DNA of 64,000 nucleotides from Sarcomyxa edulis (taxonomy: Eukaryota > Basidiomycota > Agaricomycetes > Agaricales > Mycenaceae). Location: positions 1,364,001-1,428,000 of the forward strand of contig QUOL01000006.1 in assembly GCA_009761415.1 (NCBI GenBank). Direction: 5' to 3'. Position 1 is the stretch's first letter, and each line of letters starts with the position of its first letter. The translations under genes and the position numbers were made by a program. The notes beneath the pieces were generated by a model. That model saw nothing but the letters and a program-made list of their open reading frames with translations. It was not told the origin of the DNA and did no database searches. This document shows, piece by piece, positions 11,797 to 25,031 of this stretch.

Positions 11797-13595
11797 ATGA
11801 CCGGTTTCCCCCTAATCGGACGACTCGAACTTCAAGAATACGTGGCCCTCATATGCGGGTTCGTTCTCATTGCGTTCGAAGTTTGCATTCGCGTCATCAT
11901 CCTGTTCCTACCAAAAGCTATCATAACCTGGTTCTATGATCGTTCTCGCTCATTGTTCGACTTCGTTGGTGGCGAGCAACCGGACGTCAGACTAAAGGAC
12001 CAAGAGGCTGTCGAGAAAATCCTGAACGCGAAGGACTTTGAGGAGCTGTGTGCGGTGTATGGCTATACACACGAGGAACATGTCGTGTTGACTAGGGACG
12101 GATACCTCCTTGGACTGCATCGTTTACCATCAAAACGCGGTCAGCAAAAGAGTAACCCAGGGACGAGCACTGGAAACCCAGTAGTGTATCTCCATCATGG
12201 GCTCTTGATGAACAGTGAGGTATGGATATGTCTTACTGATGCCGAGCGGTGTCTTCCTTTTGTCCTCGTCGAGCAGGGTATGTTGCCTTTCGTTTCTGTG
12301 AAACTGATCATCTCATATACGTGTGCTAGGCTTCGACGTATGGTTCGGGAACAACCGCGGAAACAAATACTCCAAGAAATCAATCCATCATGGGCCCAAT
12401 ACCGTCAAATTTTGGGACTTCTCCATTGACGATTTCGCATGGCACGATATTCCCGCCTCTATCGAATACATCCTCTCCACCACCAAAGTGACGAGTCTGA
12501 GCTATATTGGTTTCAGCCAAGGCACCGCACAAGCGTTTGCAGCGCTGAGTATTCATCCACAACTCAATGACAAGGTCAACGTCTTCATCGCCTTGGCTCC
12601 TGCTATGGCTCCTGCTGGATTGGCCGCGTCCATCGTCGACGGGCTCATGAAAGCTTCGTGAGTTGTGCTCATCCGGTGTTATCAAACAAGTTGTCCTATT
12701 CTGACCCGGTCCCTCATCTCACAAAAACAAGCCCAACATTGATGTTCCTTTTCTTCGGCCGGAAATCAATCCTCTCTTCTGCCATAATGTGGCAATCTAT
12801 CCTCTACCCACCAATATTCGCTGCTGGTATGTCATCCTTTCTATCTATCTCCATTTCATATTTGGCCATTCCTCCTGATGATGCCACTGGAACAGTAATG
12901 GACCACTGCGTAGACTGGCTATTCGCCTGGAAGAACTATAACATAACCACCTCACAAAAGATTGCAGCTTACGCGCATCTCTACTCCTACGCGTCTGTCA
13001 AATCCGTGCGTCTCTAGATCTCACCTCCTTGGTCTTATCACTCGCTGTCATTACCCTCACTGATTCCTCCCCCTCCCTCCACTAGGTAGTCCACTGGTTC
13101 CAAATAATGCGCAACTCATCTTTTCAGATGTACGATGACGACGTCATCTCCCCTCTCTTCCCCACATCCATCCCACTCTACCACCCCGCGCGGTTCCCGA
13201 CTAGGAATATCGTGACGCCGATCGTGTTGATGTACGGGGATAAGGATTCGTTGGTGGATATCGATACGATGTTGAGGCAGTTGCCTGGTGGTGAGGAAGT
13301 TGGTGAGAAGGTGAATAGAGGCCATGAACACGTGAACTCGAACGGAAAACGAAACCGAAGCGGGAATGGGAAGAAGGGTGGACACGGGAGCGTTGTTGTG
13401 AAACGCTTGAGGAACTATGAGCACCTGGACGTGTTATGGGGGAGGAACGTCCATGTGGATGTTATACCAGTCGTCTTGGAGGCTTTGAGGAGGTACTGTA
13501 CTAGTGGAAGTGGGAGTGGGAGTGGGAGAGCTGACGTGCTCAAGGGTGATGTAGGTAGGTCCGGGGAGGATGTTACGATTTCGACAGATGTCTGA
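11797..13595 (+). CDS. membrane-anchored AB-hydrolase lipase (steryl ester hydrolase-like), copy 1
   Basis: Family of yeast Tgl1/Yeh1-type steryl ester hydrolases (Abhydro_lipase plus alpha/beta hydrolase). The ATG at 11797 gives MTGFPLIGRL followed by a hydrophobic anchor (YVALICGFVLIAFEVCIRVI, about residues 15-35). Then come the lid-associated block YGYTHEEHVVLTRDGYLLGL, VVYLHHGLLMNSEVW, the FDVWFGNNRGNKYS loop, the nucleophile motif IGFSQGTAQ, catalytic Asp in YGDKDSLVD and catalytic His in YEHLDVLWG. Five exons are seen: 11797-12277, 12330-12657, then three more joined at S-PTLM, FAA-VMD and VKS-VVHWF. The C-terminal Gly/Ser tail is variable between copies. Substrates are likely steryl or other lipid esters of lipid droplets or ER (family knowledge). 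It converges on GAPDH copy 1, and the pair is repeated at 25.0-28.6 kb. Confidence 0.9.
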
Positions 13596-13958
13596 TAGTA
13601 GTATCGATATTGGGGACAGGACATTTCTTATACGATAGTATCTACTTACGCGCGCTATGTCAGTGTCGCACTGATCATGACCCCTCAATTGGATGGAGAG
13701 ACCCTAGAGCATTCCGACTCGCATGCACAATGCTATTGTAACAATTTATTCCATTCTAGGGCCCTTCCAATCTACGCATGTCGACTTCTAAACTATCATC
13801 GATATCTAAAACAGACTCTTCTGCGGCGCGCTCGAGTCTAAAGAAGAGAGGAAGGGGAGGGTGAGACAACAGAAAAGTACAAATTTGTGTCATTGTTGGT
13901 GGTACAAGAGAGAAAGCTTGGTCATTTGCTGATACTTTGTGCATGTATTACAAGAGAA

Positions 13959-15587
<1,629 letters not shown>

Positions 15588-15656
15588 GATTGTTAGATTT
15601 AAGATGGATGTTGAAGATGAAGGGTGGAGATATAGCGGGTTGTCTGAGTGATTTGC

Positions 15657-15663
15657 TTTTATA
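15657..15663 (-). promoter_or_regulatory. TATA box of GAPDH copy 1
   Basis: TATAAAA on the minus strand, 70 bp 5' of the start codon. GAPDH copy 2 has the same sequence at 28671-28677, 73 bp 5' of its start. Confidence 0.6.
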
Positions 15664-17027
15664 GATATTCGAGTTCCATCGATTACTACGACGCGCCAGG
15701 ACCTACTTCCTGATTGGGCTACTTTTGTGTGAAAAGTTCCGTCATTCCGGGACAAATTGTCATCCAGATTCCAGATCTTACCGAGTCGAGACTGTTCATC
15801 GGTCGACGAAACTCGGTCAACCATGCCACTGTGGTACTACTCACTACATTTGCAACCAGCTCGAGTCTCGAGAACGTTCGACACCCCCCAACGTGCGTAG
15901 ACTATATACAGACGCCCATCGGAGTCAACATCTCGACTCTGGAGCGCGACCTCTTTCCAAATATTCATGATGCCACTCGAAGGTCTCGGAAGTGTACCGA
16001 CTCTCACCGTCTATCTATCGCTGCAAGGCTCTCACGACATCCTCGTCCTCCGTTTTCCAATCCAATCACCAGGCCTGTTTTCGTCGGCTTCATGTCATAT
16101 CGTTGTCCCGATGCCGCAATGGACCGCGAAGGACCGCCGCGGTTATCAGCTGGAGGCCCAAGGAGGTTATCAGAAGCTACCAGTGACGTCTACGGTACCC
16201 ATGAAACCGACGTGCTATGTCTGAACCATGCCAATCAAATAATCCTCCGGTTTCTCGACCCATAAGATCTGCATAGATACGAGGCGAATTGACCTCAGCC
16301 CCTATCTCGAAGCTACCATGCTCCAAATTCTTATGTTTCCTTGGGTCCGACAGATTTAAATTCCAAGGAGTATGCAAAACACGTCTCGGAATTGATTTCT
16401 CAGATCCTACCGAATTGTGGGACGCGTCTCACTTCCCGAAGCTGACGGTAGGATGAGTAACTTTGACATCATGCTAAGAATCGGTTCTTGGGCTCATGTC
16501 GATCGGTAGAGAGGCGCTTGTGAGACTCCCGTTCTACTAGTAAGCTGCGTACTTACGCAGAAGTGGGATTACTAAGAGACCTTAACTATGAAGCCAGTGC
16601 TGCCAAGGCGCTGCAGAGGTTTACCAATCATGCATACGAGTCTCCGTTTGGTGCGTCACCTAGGTAAATGACTGGAGAGCCTGGCTTTCTATCACCTCAT
16701 GCTCCATTGTGTACGATGTATTACTGTACCATCGCCATCATCGCCACACTAGCCACAGCATCGAAGAGCCAATGTGTAGCATACCAGCGTGCCCCCATTC
16801 CCGTCTTCGTTACGGTAGTGGCCCATCGCTGCGCAGCCCGAGGGTAGAAACTCGAAAAGATGTTGATGCAGCATAGAATCGTCGTGCTGCAATTTGGTAA
16901 GTAAGGATGAAATTGATCCATTGAGCTCCATGAACGATATGTTGATAAACGATGGGATGAGAGAGACTATCGTCTCTCGATAAGTATACACATATCCCCT
17001 CCTCCAGTTTTGAGCTTCCAGCCTAAC
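15664..17027. other. intergenic, GAPDH promoter then nothing recognisable
   Basis: The first few hundred bases upstream of the GAPDH start should hold its promoter. Open frames on both strands (15714-16265, 16177-16377, 16749-16991) have no family similarity. The equivalent position beside GAPDH copy 2 holds a two-TM gene, but no counterpart is seen here. Confidence 0.5.
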
Positions 17028-19976
17028 CTATGCACGCGCTTTCGATTTCTCTTTCGGTGGCTCGGCAATCATGACCGCATCCCTCCTAGCCCTAAGAGCA
17101 CCTTCATACGCCTTGCACAGATACGTGAGGTAACCAATATGCCTTCCCCTCTCAGACGCGACCAATTTATGATGTAAAACATCGATATCCTTGAAGATAA
17201 TCAACGGCGGGACAGTATCATCGGGTAATTCCACACTGGAGGTCATACGGACAAGTGGCCGGGCAGCCTCGAGTACCGTACGTGTTCCCCGGAGGGTTGG
17301 TTTTGGCGGTGGTTTGCGGATGCTGTCTGGTGGGTATCGGTTGGCGAAGGATTTGAGGTGATCGACTGCTCGGTCGATCTTGCCCGCTCTAGATACGATT
17401 GAAACAAAAGACAAAGATGAGTGAGATGTTAATGTTAGGTGAAGTCTTGCTTACAAAGTGAGCACCCGTATGAAAGCTATATGCGCTCGTTCGATCGTCC
17501 GTGGGCTGATAGGACTAGTACTTGCATCCAACGGAGAATCCTCCAGGATTTGCCATTCTTTCCATAGGTCTTCAGCAAATTGCAACGCGAGCGTCCGCTC
17601 ATAACCCCTCCGTGTGACGGCACATCTCTCCAGTGCCTCCATGTATGATCTCGACGTACGAGACACACCTAGTTCTTCGAATAGGGTGTTGAACAAGGAC
17701 CGGGCTATGTCTAATGTTGAGTGACGGTAGTACACAGATAGGTATGAATTCAGAAGTCGGGAGGTGAATTTGACACTCTGGAAACTCTTGTCGTTGGCGA
17801 CATTTTGTGGATCGACGTCGGGTCTGACTCCTGTCGCGTGTAAGATTCGGTTGAACAGGGCTCTGACCTCGGCGATGACTTCTGATCGACTCTGAGGAGG
17901 TATGTGGGTAAAGGCGGGTTGTGTATCTTCAGCTGGGAGACCAGGGGTTTCCTCCGTAGGTGAAGAAGATACATTATCCGATGTCTTTTGCTCCCCATCG
18001 ACCAATGGCGCGATCATCCGCCTGAACGGAGGACGATAAGAAGCATACGCATGGAACACGTGCATCATGACCTCCTCATTGATCGCCACTTTGGCTACCC
18101 CATCTTCCTCCTCCGTCGCCGCATGCTCGTTCCCTCTCACCATCTCAGCAAGCAACCACCGTGTTCTAGCCAGATCCCCCACCCTCTTTGCACCGTCCAA
18201 TAACGCACAAAACGTCTTTTCATCAGGCAAATAGGCCGACTGACCTCTCGCGTCCCTATGTGCATCCAACATCTCTTTAGCCAGTCTAAATCCTTCACTC
18301 ACGTAACTTTTCGTCCCAGATCGTGCACACGCGAGGATAATAGCGTTATAGGAACCAACAGTGGGCTTGATACGATGGTCGATGGTCATCTCCGTCCATA
18401 AATCCAAAGCACATTCTGGTTCGGAGGAACGGGCGAAACTCAATGGGGACGCACAGGCACGGATCATCAGTGTGTATAGAGCAGCGTCGGGGGTGGGGTG
18501 TGCGACGTATCGCATATGGGTGTAGAGATCCCATGCTTGGGCTCGTGAGACTGTGGATGGGGATGAGTAGAGGGTGGTGATGACGCTGGTGTATGTTTTC
18601 ATGGGGGCAGGGAGGGCTTGGGCTTCGTACCCATGGAGTGTGGCGAGTGCGGTGGTTGGTAGGGTGTTGGGCGGAGTCGCTTTGAGATGAGCTTTCACGT
18701 GCAGGTGTCGTTGACGGTCGGTTGGTGGGCCTGGTTATTTGTGTGGTCAGTTCTAGTGCTGTAGATGGGGGGAAAGTGTTCGTTTACCCGTCAGAAATTT
18801 GGCTAGGAGATGTTCTGTTTGCGGTACGTCGCCTTTTACAGCATAGAGCTCCATGACCTTAGTGACAGCGTCGCTGTCAGGAGGTAGACCAGACCGCTTG
18901 ATGGGTTGTCAGTCTCGAACACGTTGACGACATGAGAATACACTCACCCGCATAAGATCCAAAGTCAGTTCTGCAGCTTCAGGATTGCCCGCTTCGATCT
19001 ACAGGGAGTTAGCTTTGGAGAGGAGGCAAGATGAAAGCAAACTACGTACGCAGACACGAGCTAAAGCTTGACATTCTGAATGAGAAAGGATGGCAATTGA
19101 GATGGGTTGCTGAAGGATTGCATTGGGCAGAGCAGCACGTTGGGAAAACGATGACCGGGCTTCCTCCAATCGAGCAAAGATCTGTCGCGTGCAGTCCAAG
19201 ATTCTGAGGTATATAGGTAGTTCCGGGGAGGGTGGAGAAATATGATGCTCCTGGAGTATTGGATCTGGTGCAGTCGGTAAGCTTTTGCGGAGAAGGTCCG
19301 AGAGTGGGGATGAAGCCTTCCGGACAGATGTGGTCGCGTCCGGTGTCGCCAAAAGTCGACTTTCGATAGCAGCCAGGACCTTTAGGTCAAGTTCTGATTG
19401 GGAAGGCTCGTTTATTGCATCGGCTCCACTATTTGTCTCGGGTATCGCTAGTAGATCCTCGTAGAGAAACAAAAGGTCCTCCTCCGTGTATGTTGGAGGA
19501 TCCAAAACCGCTGCCTTTAACCGTTGTCAATGAGTTAGAGGGCAGCATAAGATGTATTGGTACACACCTGTTCATCCACATTCTCAATTACCGCGTTCAC
19601 GCGTCGATCGAACTCGGACAGAAACGATTTTGTCTCTCTCTTTCCAGATCCAGATCGAACAGCTAGGCTACCAGTACCAACGCGCCGTCGTTTTGTTCTG
19701 ATGTACCAAGTCAATACCAGAGTATGCGTGCAATATTATTGAAGACACAGACCTACCGGGCGTTGACACTTGTGTAGATCGGCTGTTAGGACTGCTTGTG
19801 TATTGGTATGGGGGTGGTGCATCCTGCGGAGAAGCCAGTGCAGCTTGGTGCATAGCTCTGACCATTCCGGAATGTAGAGTATGTCTGTGTCTGCATAGCG
19901 GGCTGGATCCAGAAGCAATTCGGGAAAGAGTCAGATCCAAAAGAGCTGGGGGTAGAGAAGGCTTCGAGAAACGCAT
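17028..19976 (-). CDS. pentatricopeptide-repeat type protein, probably mitochondrial
   Basis: A protein of roughly 780 residues after joining seven exons. The start at 19976 gives MRFSKPSLPPALLDLTLSRI with many Arg/Ser and few acidic residues, as in mitochondrial presequences. The body carries helical-repeat segments of PPR type: AELTLDLMRRSGLPPDSDAV, TYTSVITTLYSSPSTVSRA, DAALYTLMIRACASP, SYNAIILACARSGTKSYVSE, DEKTFCALLDGAKRVGDLAR and FTSRLLNSYLSVYYRHSTLD. The C-terminus is basic (EPPKEKSKARA, stop 17028). Intron joins that keep frame include STPGR-TKRRR (donor GTCTGT), DEQ-AAVLD, ARVC-IEAGN, LMR-RSGLP, KFLT-GPPTD and RVLT-LAGK. Fungal PPR proteins of this layout bind organellar RNA and support mitochondrial mRNA stability or translation (family knowledge); the RNA target is unknown. 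Confidence 0.82.
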
Positions 19977-20357
19977 TCGAAGAGGTGATTAGCGAATCTG
20001 TGAATGGGTATCGGTCCAACTTGAAGCTGAAGATAACTTAGCGTGCGGGTCGATTCCAAAAATTTTGTTGAGTGCCGAATCTCGGCAGTTCTTTGAAGCG
20101 GAGACTCAATTATCCCGGGGCCAATAGCATCTCAGTCGCCGGTGAATAGCTGCTAGTCACTGAGACTGCCAGTGACCTCAACGCTGCTCAGCTTGGGAGA
20201 GACGACGCGTTGCTATCGCATGATACTGTTCGTCAGAGGGTCGCACATAGCTGTTCTTTCTGACAGGCCTAGGTACGAAACTGAGTCCTTCAAGTTTGTC
20301 GATTTTTTATTGCTGCTAAAACAAGTATACCATCAACTTTCCTCAGACTTTCAATCC
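19977..20357. other. short intergenic stretch
   Basis: About 380 bp between the start of the PPR-type gene and the 3' end of the first small two-TM gene. It should contain the PPR promoter. No gene or clear element seen. Confidence 0.5.
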
Positions 20358-20790
20358 CTAGTTCTTCTCGTTCCCGTCTCCATCGCCACTGAGAGAATGT
20401 ACAGTCTCCGGCACAGAGGTCACGTTTCGACTGTACTCCGAGTAGGCTGAGCCAAAGCTGACGAAGATACCCAGCCCGGTCAGTACGATGGCGGCGATGT
20501 TCAAATCTGAGTGAGTGCTTCGAATGATATTGGCGATAAATAGGCTGTTCAAGTAGCAGGGATGCATCAGGATTGCGGCGGAATCATTCGTGCTCTGCTA
20601 AGTGCCACTCACTAACTGTTAACGAGGGCAGAGACGACTAAATACACGAGATTAGCTTTGAGAAATAAGCAGGACCGGATAAAGCGACTCACTCCAACTA
20701 TAATACAGTACCCCACTGTCAGAACGGGCATCAACAGGATCAGGGTATGATAGCTTACAATATAGGCCACTTGTTCGTGGAGATTGCCAT
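20358..20790 (-). CDS. small two-TM protein, family member A
   Basis: Unnamed family with four members in this window. The spliced protein starts MAISTNKWPIFWIVSALVNS (start 20790), continues YLFIANIIRSTHSD, has a second hydrophobic segment (IAAIVLTGLGIFVSFGSAY) and ends SRNVTSVPETVHSL and a Gly/Asp tail, stop 20358; about 95 residues. Exon 1 is 20759-20790. Exon 2 is a 5-nt micro-exon TTGGA (20693-20697), placed there because the acceptor TATTATAG lies at normal distance from a CTGAC branch site and because member B needs the same join to stay in frame. The YLFIA block and the GLGIF block followed by AY..Y and PET are shared with the other members. Probably an integral membrane protein; function unknown. 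Confidence 0.6.
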
Positions 20791-21081
20791 CGCAAATCAG
20801 TGGATGTTAGCTATGGTGGTTTGAATGTGTCGAAATTTCGGAGACGCTTGCTGGGCTATTTTGAGACTTATAAGGATTGGTAGCGTATGTGCCTGGGTAC
20901 AGCCATTTGAGGGGCTGTGGCTCGGCTGTGGCACTCTAGAGCAAAGCTGATAGATACTGCTATTATGCATGCTCTGATTGCCCTGAGCTGTGTGAGACGA
21001 CGTTGTCGACAATCGACTCGCCTTGACTCATTGAAGAGGCATGTCTTGTCAGTGTTACAACTTGGTACTCAGTTTTCCACT

Positions 21082-21614
21082 CTAGTTACATACAACTTTC
21101 CTTGTCCCGTCCCCTTCGTTCTCAACTTCAACCCCAACACTGAGAGGAAGTATCGTCTCAGGCGTTGGCCTCACGTCCCGCCTATGACTCTCATACGCTG
21201 CACCGAAATTGAAGAAAATACCCAGTCCGTAGAGTACCCTTCTGGCTATCTGGATCCTTGGGTGCTTGATACTACGTGAAAAGATGAAGTCCCGTTCGGA
21301 AAACGCAACCATAAACGAAGGTTGTGAGGGGTGGACTTACTTGGTCAGGATGAGACTGGATATGAACCCGCTGTCCGAGTGGCAGAGGTGTAAGAGGGGT
21401 CGCAGCGAACTCTTACATTGTGTGCTCACTAGATTTGAAATATGCCAGATACGACTGCAGAAATATCAACGTTCAATCCGTATCTGGAATTCGTAAGGTG
21501 AAGCGACTCACTCCAGCTATGATACACGACAACCCACTGTCAAAATGGTAGCTGACTCGAGCGTGGTAATAGTACTTACAATATAGCCCACTTGTCGTTC
21601 TTGGAGAGCGCCAT
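21082..21614 (-). CDS. small two-TM protein, family member B
   Basis: Paralogue of member A, 0.3 kb further along on the same strand. The spliced protein begins MALSKNDKWAIFWIVSGIFQ (start 21614), then IYGFISSLILTNIKHPRIQI, a second hydrophobic segment RRVLYGLGIFFNFGAAY and the tail RRDVRPTPETILPLSVGVEV, stop 21082. The micro-exon CTGGA lies at 21512-21516. With the alternative longer exon 2 (acceptor 20 bp earlier) the frame would break, so the micro-exon is required here. Five exons; the third intron is followed by a short exon ending CTGACCAA, matching DQTN in members C and D. Function unknown. Confidence 0.6.
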
Positions 21615-21941
21615 CGCAATCCTGTGGGTATTGATTATCGTCGTTCAGAGGTGTCGGAATTCAGAGGCCTATCGTGGGTGAGCTCGGGGATTATGAGGAT
21701 CGGTAGCAGTAGGAGGCATGTGCCTGGTACAGCCCTTCGAGAATCCATGCTCTAGGGCGCTGGAGGCGTAGACATTATATATAGACACGCGTTCTGAATG
21801 CCCGTTAAACGCGTGAGAGTGTCGACAGTTGACTCGCTGGAAATTTTAACGCATTCAGTGTTCCACCCCAGGTACATTATATCCAGTTGAGAGAAATTTG
21901 GTCAATGAGCAGGAAACCTTCAGCATGATCCGATCCAACCT

Positions 21942-22478
21942 TCAAAGTCGACCTCCCTTTTCCTTCTCGTCGATCACCAGGCTCTCATCGACCGCGAGAT
22001 CAAGCGTTTCTTGAGCCATGGATAGACTACGTAGATAGGCCACTAGTGCTTCGTACAAGTGGAAGAGAATACCAAGCCCAAAGATCATCTTCCTGGCTAG
22101 GTTCGATCTCTGGCTCATAACACTGCAAGTTGCTAATGTCAGTTCAGAACATTTGTAGGCAGTTGGGCGCGACTGACTTGGTCTGGTCAAACGCGGTGAT
22201 GAAGAAGCTGCAACAAACCAATATGTCAGAAATGTTGCTGAAGGTTGGTATTCTGCTCACTATGCGTTGGAATAAAAACCGAGACACCAGCTATCATCAA
22301 TAACGGCAATGCATATGATCAGTCAAGCCCTGAACTTGAAGCTGTACAACGATGACTTACATTACCTTGCTTGCCAAGGTTTCTCTCCGGGATCATAATT
22401 GGGACACTTTTCGACCAACCGGCGATTGCCGTCCAAGTCTCCCACGATACAACTTCCAAAATCGTCCACCCCGCTCAT
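21942..22478 (-). CDS. small two-TM protein, family member C with extended N-terminus
   Basis: Third minus-strand member. The start at 22478 gives a longer, polar N-terminus (MSGVDDFGSCIVGDLDGNRR, then LVEKCPNYDPGEKPWQA), followed by the family core SWCLGFYSNAYFFITAFDQT, NVMSQRSNLARKMIFGLGIL, FHLYEALVAYLRS, AQETLDLAVDE and a charged end, stop 21942. The upstream frame was chosen because the apparent ATG nearer the first intron leaves the wrong phase, while this one joins AG-C TGG exactly. The intron after DQT-N is conserved with member D. The N-terminal extension is absent from the other three members. Confidence 0.6.
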
Positions 22479-24891
22479 CGTCGCATCCCATCCAAGGACT
22501 AGTACTGTGAGGATTTGAACCACTCTCTACTGCGTTCAAGGTCTTCAGTTTCAAATGTCATCAAAATATACGTCAATACAATCCTATACTCGAATACACT
22601 TGTCTCTCAAATGAGCCGTTCGTCAAGTCATTCCGAAAATCGGATTCGCACCAAATTCGAACGGGAACCTATCGAGGAGCCTCTAGCAACAAATTACTAG
22701 GGCCCGAGAAGAAATCTACTGCTCAACATCTCGCAATCCCAACAGCACACGCTCAGGCGTATCATTTTCCCGAGAGAGGAACGTAAGTAAGCAATGGTAC
22801 GCGTATTTTGGTGCCCTTGACCTTTGACTCGCCGTCGACGCCATTCATTATTCTACGTATAGCCAGCAATGCAGGCCGAGATGCCCCTTCCCTGAGGCAA
22901 AATATAGCATCGTCAACGCGGTCTTGGTGCAACGCGATTTCGGGAGGTTGAACCGACGACGAGTACGAAATACTTTGTCTCGGAACCATCAACCTACTGA
23001 ACTTGTATGCCAGGCCTCACGACAAAAACTTCCCGCAACGTGTATGGTCATCATATTCGTCTGTCTCATGACAAGTCTAGATTAGCCATTGTCAGTACGG
23101 TACACCGTCTCGACATATTTGCCCCATTATTATCGAATTGGCCTCGAACAATCAACTTCATGTTGTCCCCCCCCACTTGCCATAGAATGCTCTCAAGTAG
23201 GCCGGCATCGCATTTCCCTTCATCGAACCTCGAAAGAATGTGGAAGTCTTTCAGACGACTACATGCGGTTTCCTTTCCTACCAGCCTGGTCCCAGTCGGA
23301 GAGCCTAAGGGTTTCGGTATATATTTCTTCTACGATAAATGATAGGGTCCTACCCCCAGTCACCTGCATCACCGGACCCGATAACGACGAAAAGCGAGAG
23401 AAACGCCTCGCCTTCATGCTCTACAAGTTCGTCAGTATTTGTCATTTCTCACGAGGCTTGATGAATAGCGAGAACTGACCTACATGTACTTATAGGACCG
23501 AGGGATATTCTTTTGGAAGCAACCTCACCTCAATTTTCACCTCAACTCACCCAGGAGCACGTCAATGTAGCGAGTCCGATGTAGCAAGACGCGACTCACT
23601 TTTCGATTTCGACGCGCCGTGTGTGCGCCTGCGACGCGTCAGCGTTTCAAAATTTCACCATTGGAAACTCACCCGGCCCTCGCCTGGTAGACGATGGGTT
23701 GAACGATGTACTCGAGGGTAATTGGGGGGGCTATCGACCCGGCGACGAAGCATGGATCCTCTATATTATCGTTGGCGATTTAGTATCTGGCCTCTCGAGA
23801 CGTGTATCGAGGGGCAACAAAACACTTGAACACATCAAAACTTACTATCCGTTCATGCCCAACAGATTATATATGTATTGACAACCTTTGTGGTAAGTTC
23901 ATATGGTTGATTTTCTCTCGGATTATCATACTGATTCTTGCATTGTCTTCCAGACAAATAAATCAACGAGATTCACCTACCTTACCCCGAGAGCTCGGTC
24001 GGTAACTCGAAGGTTTCATACGGCACGCGAACAAACTGAAGTAAGGGACCTGTTCAAGAAGAGAAGATACGAGAACGTGTAGCTGGCTGTGACCACGGAC
24101 AAGTCCGTCTTCCTCGTTTGACGCGTTCGCCTTACTATTGTGTCAATCGCTGCCCGAAGACATGGACCTAGGTTTTAAACTCGGCAAGACTACTTGCCCT
24201 CACAGGGGAGGACCCCATTAGTATTCCACTCAGCGAACTCGGATATTATTTAGGTCTACGATCGCCTCGATCTGACAAGCTACATATAGATTGAATATAC
24301 ACCAAGATTCTTGACTACTCGCAATAAACTTCATGCCACTTGCCTTGACGTGGCTAGTAGTATTAATGATCATAATACCCAGTCCATGAGTACCTGTGTG
24401 CACCACACTCGACACGTACAACGCCGTCTATTAGCTTTGAAGCTCTCCCCACTCGTCCTAAGTTTCTTGCATTGTTGCCTGATCTTGTTCAGCTGCAGGA
24501 TGCTTAACCCTCAACTTGAAAGCCTTATATAATTTGTTGTGCTTTACCTAGAGACAGAAGTTGTAATAGACATCGGTACAAATCGCTTGCTCAGAGATGG
24601 TTTAAGCACATTTAAGTCTGAGATCAATGATCACAAGAGGGAAAAATGTTCAAACATCGGCGAGCAAGGTTTGCGCTGCTGCAAGCAGCACTTCAACGAG
24701 TGATAACTTTCTTTTTATCACTGAAGAGCGACATTCCGCGGTAAATCTAACGCGTTAGTGAGAGTAGGATAGAAGAACTAGACATGGTACTTATACTCAG
24801 CGCTCAGCGGCGAGCGGCGAGCCTGGCTGAGGCTATCAATAGTATCTGTCACAAACTCGCTGCACAGCCACCTGAGTTATTTTGGCCAAAA
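22479..24891. other. gene-poor 2.4-kb stretch
   Basis: No supported gene. Open frames (23007-23342, 23089-23478, 23621-23881, 24784-25050) have no domain similarity and no shared splice pattern. The last 150 bp belong to the promoter of lipase copy 2. A GGTTCAAATCC sequence near 22509-22519 (minus strand) matches a tRNA B-box, but no tRNA folds around it. Confidence 0.5.
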
Positions 24892-24906
24892 TTTGTGACG
24901 CCACAT
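24892..24906 (+). promoter_or_regulatory. CRE-like motif upstream of lipase copy 2
   Basis: TTTGTGACGCCACAT, identical over 15 bp to the block at 11648-11662 upstream of lipase copy 1 and at nearly the same distance from the ATG. Confidence 0.4.
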
Positions 24907-25031
24907 CTCATCTCCTCATCTTCAGCTGGCACCATTTCGATTTATTTCGATTTTATACCGAATATAATATATACCCTCGTAAAGATACCCTCTCTCCAGA
25001 AAACCAGATATCCAATACCCTCATCACCGCG

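Noticed and set aside
15714..16265. 183-codon open frame upstream of GAPDH copy 1
   Set aside because: It overlaps other frames of similar length in the same region (15725-15970, 15967-16224) and has no recognisable domain; likely chance.
20693..20715. longer second exon of 23 nt in two-TM member A
   Set aside because: It keeps frame in A but the equivalent exon in B (25 nt) breaks the frame; the 5-nt micro-exon fits both and aligns with members C and D.
22495..22570. possible tRNA on the minus strand (GGTTCAAATCC B-box match)
   Set aside because: The T-stem has mismatches and no A-box, anticodon arm or acceptor stem can be folded around it.
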